Assembly (NCBI RefSeq): GCF_050896395.1
Contig: NZ_JBPBBA010000010.1
Coordinates: 1 to 64,000 of the forward strand
Length of the DNA: 64,000 bases
Source: Nioella aestuarii
GTDB taxonomy: Bacteria > Pseudomonadota > Alphaproteobacteria > Rhodobacterales > Rhodobacteraceae
Direction: 5' to 3'
Each line of letters opens with the position of its first letter. Position 1 is the first letter of the stretch. The position numbers were made by a program, and so were the translations under genes. Below the pieces are notes generated by a model. That model did no database searches. It saw nothing but the letters and a program-made list of their open reading frames with translations, and was not told the DNA's origin. This document shows, piece by piece, positions 61,104 through 64,000 of the stretch.

Positions 61104-62330
61104 ATGACCCAACTGGATATCGACTGGGTGCGGGCGCAGTTCCCCGCCTTTTCACAACCCTCTTTGCAGGGGCAGGCTTTCTTCGAAAATGCGGGTGGAA
61201 GCTACACCTGCAAGCAGGTGATCGATCGGCTGTTCCGTTTTTACACGGAACGCAAGGTGCAGCCTTACGCACCCTATGAGACAAGCCGCCTGGGCGGCGA
61301 AGAGATGGATGAGGCGCGTATCCGTTTGGCGGCGATGCTGGGCGTGGACACCGATGAGCTGAGCTTTGGCCCCTCGACCACGCAGAACACCTATGTGCTT
61401 GCGCAGGCCTTTCGGCAGCATCTTGGGGAGGGTGACGCAATTGTCGTCACCAATCAGGATCATGAGGCCAATTCCGGCCCCTGGCGGCGGCTGGCGCATG
61501 AAGGGATAGAGGTGCGCGAATGGCAGATCGACGCGGAAACGGGTCATCTGGACCCCAGGGCGCTTGCCCCGCTTCTGGCTGATGGCAAAGTCCGGCTGGT
61601 GTGCTTTCCGCATTGTTCCAACGTGGTCGGCGAGGTGAATGACGTCGCTGCAATCTGCGCGCAGGCCAGGGCCGCAGGGGCATTTACATGCGTTGATGGC
61701 GTCAGCTACGCGCCGCATGGGTTTGAGGATGTGGGGGCGCTCGGCGCCGATATCTACCTGTTCTCGGCCTACAAGACCTATGGGCCGCATCAGGGCATCA
61801 TGGTGATCCGCCGCGCACTTGGCGAGCTGCTGCCGAACCAGGGGCATTATTTCAACGAGGGATCTCTGTACAAACGCTTTACCCCGGCCGGCCCGGATCA
61901 CGCGCAGGTCGCGGCCAGTGCCGGAATGGCGGACTACATGGAGGCGCTGTCTGCCCATCATGGCGGACCATCCAGCGGCGTAGGGGCGGCACGCTTTGCC
62001 CATCAGCTGATGCGGGAACAGGAAGTATCATTGCTGGAGCCGCTGCTGGCGTATCTTTCGTCCAAGAACTCTCTGCGCCTGATTGGGTCGGCCTCTGCCA
62101 CAGGCCGGGCCCCGACGGTGGCGGTCGCTCTGGACCGTGCAGGAGAGGGCGTTGCAGCAGATCTGGCGGCGCATGGCATCATGGCCGGTGGCGGCGATTT
62201 CTACGCCGTTCGTCCGCTTGGCGCCATGGGTGTTGATCTTGAGCGGGGTGTGCTGCGGCTCAGCTTCACCCATTATACGCATCACGGAGAAATTCAGCAG
62301 CTGATCGGTGCCCTCGATCAGGTTATCTGA
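61104..62330 (+). CDS. Class V aminotransferase-fold PLP enzyme
   Basis: This 408-aa protein has a class-V fold with PLP Lys224 in FSAYKTYGPHQGIMVIRR and the upstream Asp in CVDGVSYAPH. It looks related to cysteine desulfurase-like and selenocysteine lyase-like enzymes, but no active-site Cys loop is clear. The substrate is unknown. A link with sulfur released from methanethiol would be attractive next to dmdA but is only a guess. The 238 bp before it hold a terminator and no gene. Confidence 0.8.
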   Translation: MTQLDIDWVRAQFPAFSQPSLQGQAFFENAGGSYTCKQVIDRLFRFYTERKVQPYAPYETSRLGGEEMDEARIRLAAMLGVDTDELSFGPSTTQNTYVLAQAFRQHLGEGDAIVVTNQDHEANSGPWRRLAHEGIEVREWQIDAETGHLDPRALAPLLADGKVRLVCFPHCSNVVGEVNDVAAICAQARAAGAFTCVDGVSYAPHGFEDVGALGADIYLFSAYKTYGPHQGIMVIRRALGELLPNQGHYFNEGSLYKRFTPAGPDHAQVAASAGMADYMEALSAHHGGPSSGVGAARFAHQLMREQEVSLLEPLLAYLSSKNSLRLIGSASATGRAPTVAVALDRAGEGVAADLAAHGIMAGGGDFYAVRPLGAMGVDLERGVLRLSFTHYTHHGEIQQLIGALDQVI

Positions 62331-62356
62331 TCCGCTTGACCGGCCTGTATTACGGT
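62328..62356 (+). promoter_or_regulatory. Possible RpoE (sigma-E)-type promoter before phr
   Basis: TGATCC (62328-62333), a 17-base spacer, then TACGGTC (62351-62357) resembles the Rhodobacter sigma-E pattern (TGATCC at -35). The TGATCC overlaps the stop of the previous gene. Confidence 0.4.
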
Positions 62357-62384
62357 CTACCTGTCGCACAATAAGGGGCAGGAT

Positions 62385-63770
62385 ATGAGCGAAGCACCAA
62401 TCCTTTACTGGATGCGCCGGGATTTCCGGTTACACGACAATCCGGCGTTGGCCTCAGCTGCCGGGCGGCCGGTCATTCCGGTGGTCATCCGGGATGCTAC
62501 CGTGCGTGCACTTGGTGCGGCCCCTGCGTTCCGGTTCGGCCGGGCGGTGGAAGATTTTTGCAAAAATCTTGACCCGCGCGGTGGGCAGGTTGTCTTGCGC
62601 ACGGGTGACGCGCTCGAGGTGCTGGAAGCGCTGATCGCAGAAACCGGCGCGACCCGCGTGGTGTGGAACCGGCTCTATGATCCGCAGGCACAGGACAGAG
62701 ACAGCCGGATCAAGGCAGCGCTGAAAGCGAAGGGGATCGAGGTTGAAAGCTTCAATGCGCATCTTCTGTTCGAGCCCTGGACTGTGGAAACCGGAACCGG
62801 CGGCTTCTACCGGGTCTACACGCCCTTCTGGCGGGCGGTGAGGGACCGGGACGTTCCGTCGCCCATGGCCACCCCATCACTGGCTTTCCCTGACAGCTGG
62901 CCGAACAGCGAGCCCCTGGGGGATTGGGGCCTTGGCGCCAAAATGCAACGGGGTGCAGAGGTCGTTGAACGGCATTTCCTGCTTGGTGAGGCCGCGGCAC
63001 TGAACCGGCTGACAACGTTTTTGGAGAACCGCGTTGCCCGTTACAAGGACGAGCGGGATTTTCTTGATCTCGATGCGACATCTGGCCTTTCCGAGCCGCT
63101 GGCTTACGGTGAGATTTCTCCTCGCCAATGCTGGCACGCGGGCTGGCGCGCGATGGACGGGGCTGGCGGCAAGGGGGCGGAACACTTTTTGAAAGAACTG
63201 GTCTGGCGCGAATTTGCCTACCATCTGATGTTCCATTCACCCCATATCCTGAAAGACAGCTGGCGCCCGGAATGGGAATCATTCCCGTGGTCAGCAGAGG
63301 GTGACGGCGAGGTCGCAGAGCGTTGGCGGCGGGGCGAAACCGGGGTGGAAATCATCGATGCCGCGATGCGAGAGCTCTATGTGACTGGCCGAATGCACAA
63401 TCGGGCACGGATGTTGGTCGCGTCGTACCTGACCAAGCATCTGATGGTCGATTGGCGGGTTGGTCGAGATTGGTTTGCCGAGACATTGACCGACTGGGAT
63501 CCGGCTTCGAACGCGATGGGTTGGCAATGGGTTGCCGGGTCAGGCCCCGATGCGGCCCCGTTCTTCCGCATTTTCAACCCCGAAACGCAGGCGGAGAAGT
63601 TCGACCGAAAAGGCGTCTACAGAAACCACTGGTTGCGCGGGGCCGGAGCGCGGGACTTTGCGGCTGCGATCCCCAAATCCTGGACCATCCGCGAAAACCC
63701 ACGGCCGATGATCAGCCTGTCGGAAGGTCGGGAGAGGGCTCTTTCTGCGTACAAGGCACTGAAAAGTTAA
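62385..63770 (+). CDS. phr: Deoxyribodipyrimidine photolyase
   Basis: This 461-aa flavoprotein repairs cyclobutane pyrimidine dimers with light. The N-terminal antenna domain begins PILYWMRRDFRLHDNPALAS. The FAD domain includes LVWREFAYHLMFHSP, TGRMHNRARMLVASYLTKHL and GWQWVAGSGPDAAPFFRIFN. Length and motifs fit class I photolyases. It is followed 59 bp later by a cyclopropane-synthase-like gene, a pairing known in the singlet-oxygen response of related bacteria. Confidence 0.94.
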   Translation: MSEAPILYWMRRDFRLHDNPALASAAGRPVIPVVIRDATVRALGAAPAFRFGRAVEDFCKNLDPRGGQVVLRTGDALEVLEALIAETGATRVVWNRLYDPQAQDRDSRIKAALKAKGIEVESFNAHLLFEPWTVETGTGGFYRVYTPFWRAVRDRDVPSPMATPSLAFPDSWPNSEPLGDWGLGAKMQRGAEVVERHFLLGEAAALNRLTTFLENRVARYKDERDFLDLDATSGLSEPLAYGEISPRQCWHAGWRAMDGAGGKGAEHFLKELVWREFAYHLMFHSPHILKDSWRPEWESFPWSAEGDGEVAERWRRGETGVEIIDAAMRELYVTGRMHNRARMLVASYLTKHLMVDWRVGRDWFAETLTDWDPASNAMGWQWVAGSGPDAAPFFRIFNPETQAEKFDRKGVYRNHWLRGAGARDFAAAIPKSWTIRENPRPMISLSEGRERALSAYKALKS

Positions 63771-63829
63771 TTTTCTTGCCAGAAAGCCGAGTTCGCGTTC
63801 ATGATACGCTTGCGACAAGGGGATGGGAC

Positions 63830-64000
63830 ATGAGTGTCAAAACGACGACAGTCGGCGAAACCGATCTGCCGCGCTATTTTGCGCAGGTCTTCCAGACCGT
63901 AGGCAAATTGAAGAACGGGCGGTTGGAGTTCCACCTGCCAGATGGCCGTATCTTCAGAGCAGAAGGGGAGAACCCCGGACCGCTCGGAATCTGTGAGATC
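63830..64000 (+). CDS. Cyclopropane-fatty-acyl-phospholipid synthase-like protein, partial
   Basis: Only 57 residues are in the window (MSVKTTTVGETDLPRYFAQV, then GRLEFHLPDGRIFRAEG and PGPLGICEI). The N-terminal pattern matches my recall of alphaproteobacterial CFA-synthase-family methyltransferases. The SAM-binding domain lies beyond the right edge. It is probably co-transcribed with phr. Confidence 0.65.
   Translation, partial: MSVKTTTVGETDLPRYFAQVFQTVGKLKNGRLEFHLPDGRIFRAEGENPGPLGICEI

Overview
The window is a GC-rich alphaproteobacterial chromosome segment that looks like marine Rhodobacteraceae (Roseobacter group). Three things point there: a DMSP demethylase (dmdA) followed by acryloyl-CoA reductase (acuI), a two-piece permuted tmRNA with an ANDN-type tag, and several RTX/Hint secreted proteins of the kind common in this group. 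Genes are dense and many neighbours overlap by 4 bp.

Region 1 (1-4021) is a decayed mobile island next to the 3' end of a tRNA-Thr gene. It holds an HTH/PIN-like gene pair, 5' and 3' scraps of IS110-type transposases, a pair of unrecognised coupled genes, resolvase and integrase 3' remnants, an internally deleted IS5-family element and a broken HGG-STG protein. A 48-bp direct repeat derived from the integrase 3' end flanks the unknown pair. Region 2 (4177-12888) is metabolic and housekeeping: 5-oxoprolinase pxpB-pxpC-pxpA, a MaoC/phosphotransacetylase fusion with acetate kinase, DUF1499, prfA-prmC and DUF4167. Region 3 (12892-20444, minus strand) is a tightly coupled envelope operon, lptF-lptG-lptD-surA-pdxA-rsmA, divergent from pepA-holC.

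Region 4 (22545-36054) mixes secreted proteins and housekeeping genes. A short Hint protein and a trypsin-like-protease/RTX/Hint protein stand in tandem; then come two polysaccharide-type membrane enzymes (GT87-like and O-antigen-ligase-like), a retropepsin, MarC, ABC-F, ndk, TfoX-C and a large RTX-Hint protein. Region 5 (36144-40704, minus strand) has a MobA-like nucleotidyltransferase, a dimethylglycine-dehydrogenase-like flavoprotein and a CorC/HlyC-type protein. Region 6 (41622-51396) is an exopolysaccharide locus: a priming sugar transferase, four glycosyltransferases, a flippase, and a 925-aa secreted protein that appears to combine an SGNH-esterase-like domain, a clan GH-A-like hydrolase domain and an RTX-like tail.

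Region 7 (51400-64000) contains a fatty acid desaturase, the tmRNA gene (not visible as a protein), a double-LCCL secreted protein, and a DMSP neighbourhood: a GntR/FCD regulator with a perfect palindromic operator, a DUF2182-DUF1326 pair, dmdA, acuI, a GNAT acetyltransferase and a BCCT transporter. A class-V aminotransferase, a photolyase behind a possible RpoE-type promoter, and the start of a cyclopropane-fatty-acid-synthase-like gene close the window. The most interesting items are the SGNH/GH-like/RTX protein, the Hint-terminated secreted proteins, the DUF2182-DUF1326 insertion in the DMSP cluster, and the unexplained gene pairs in the island.
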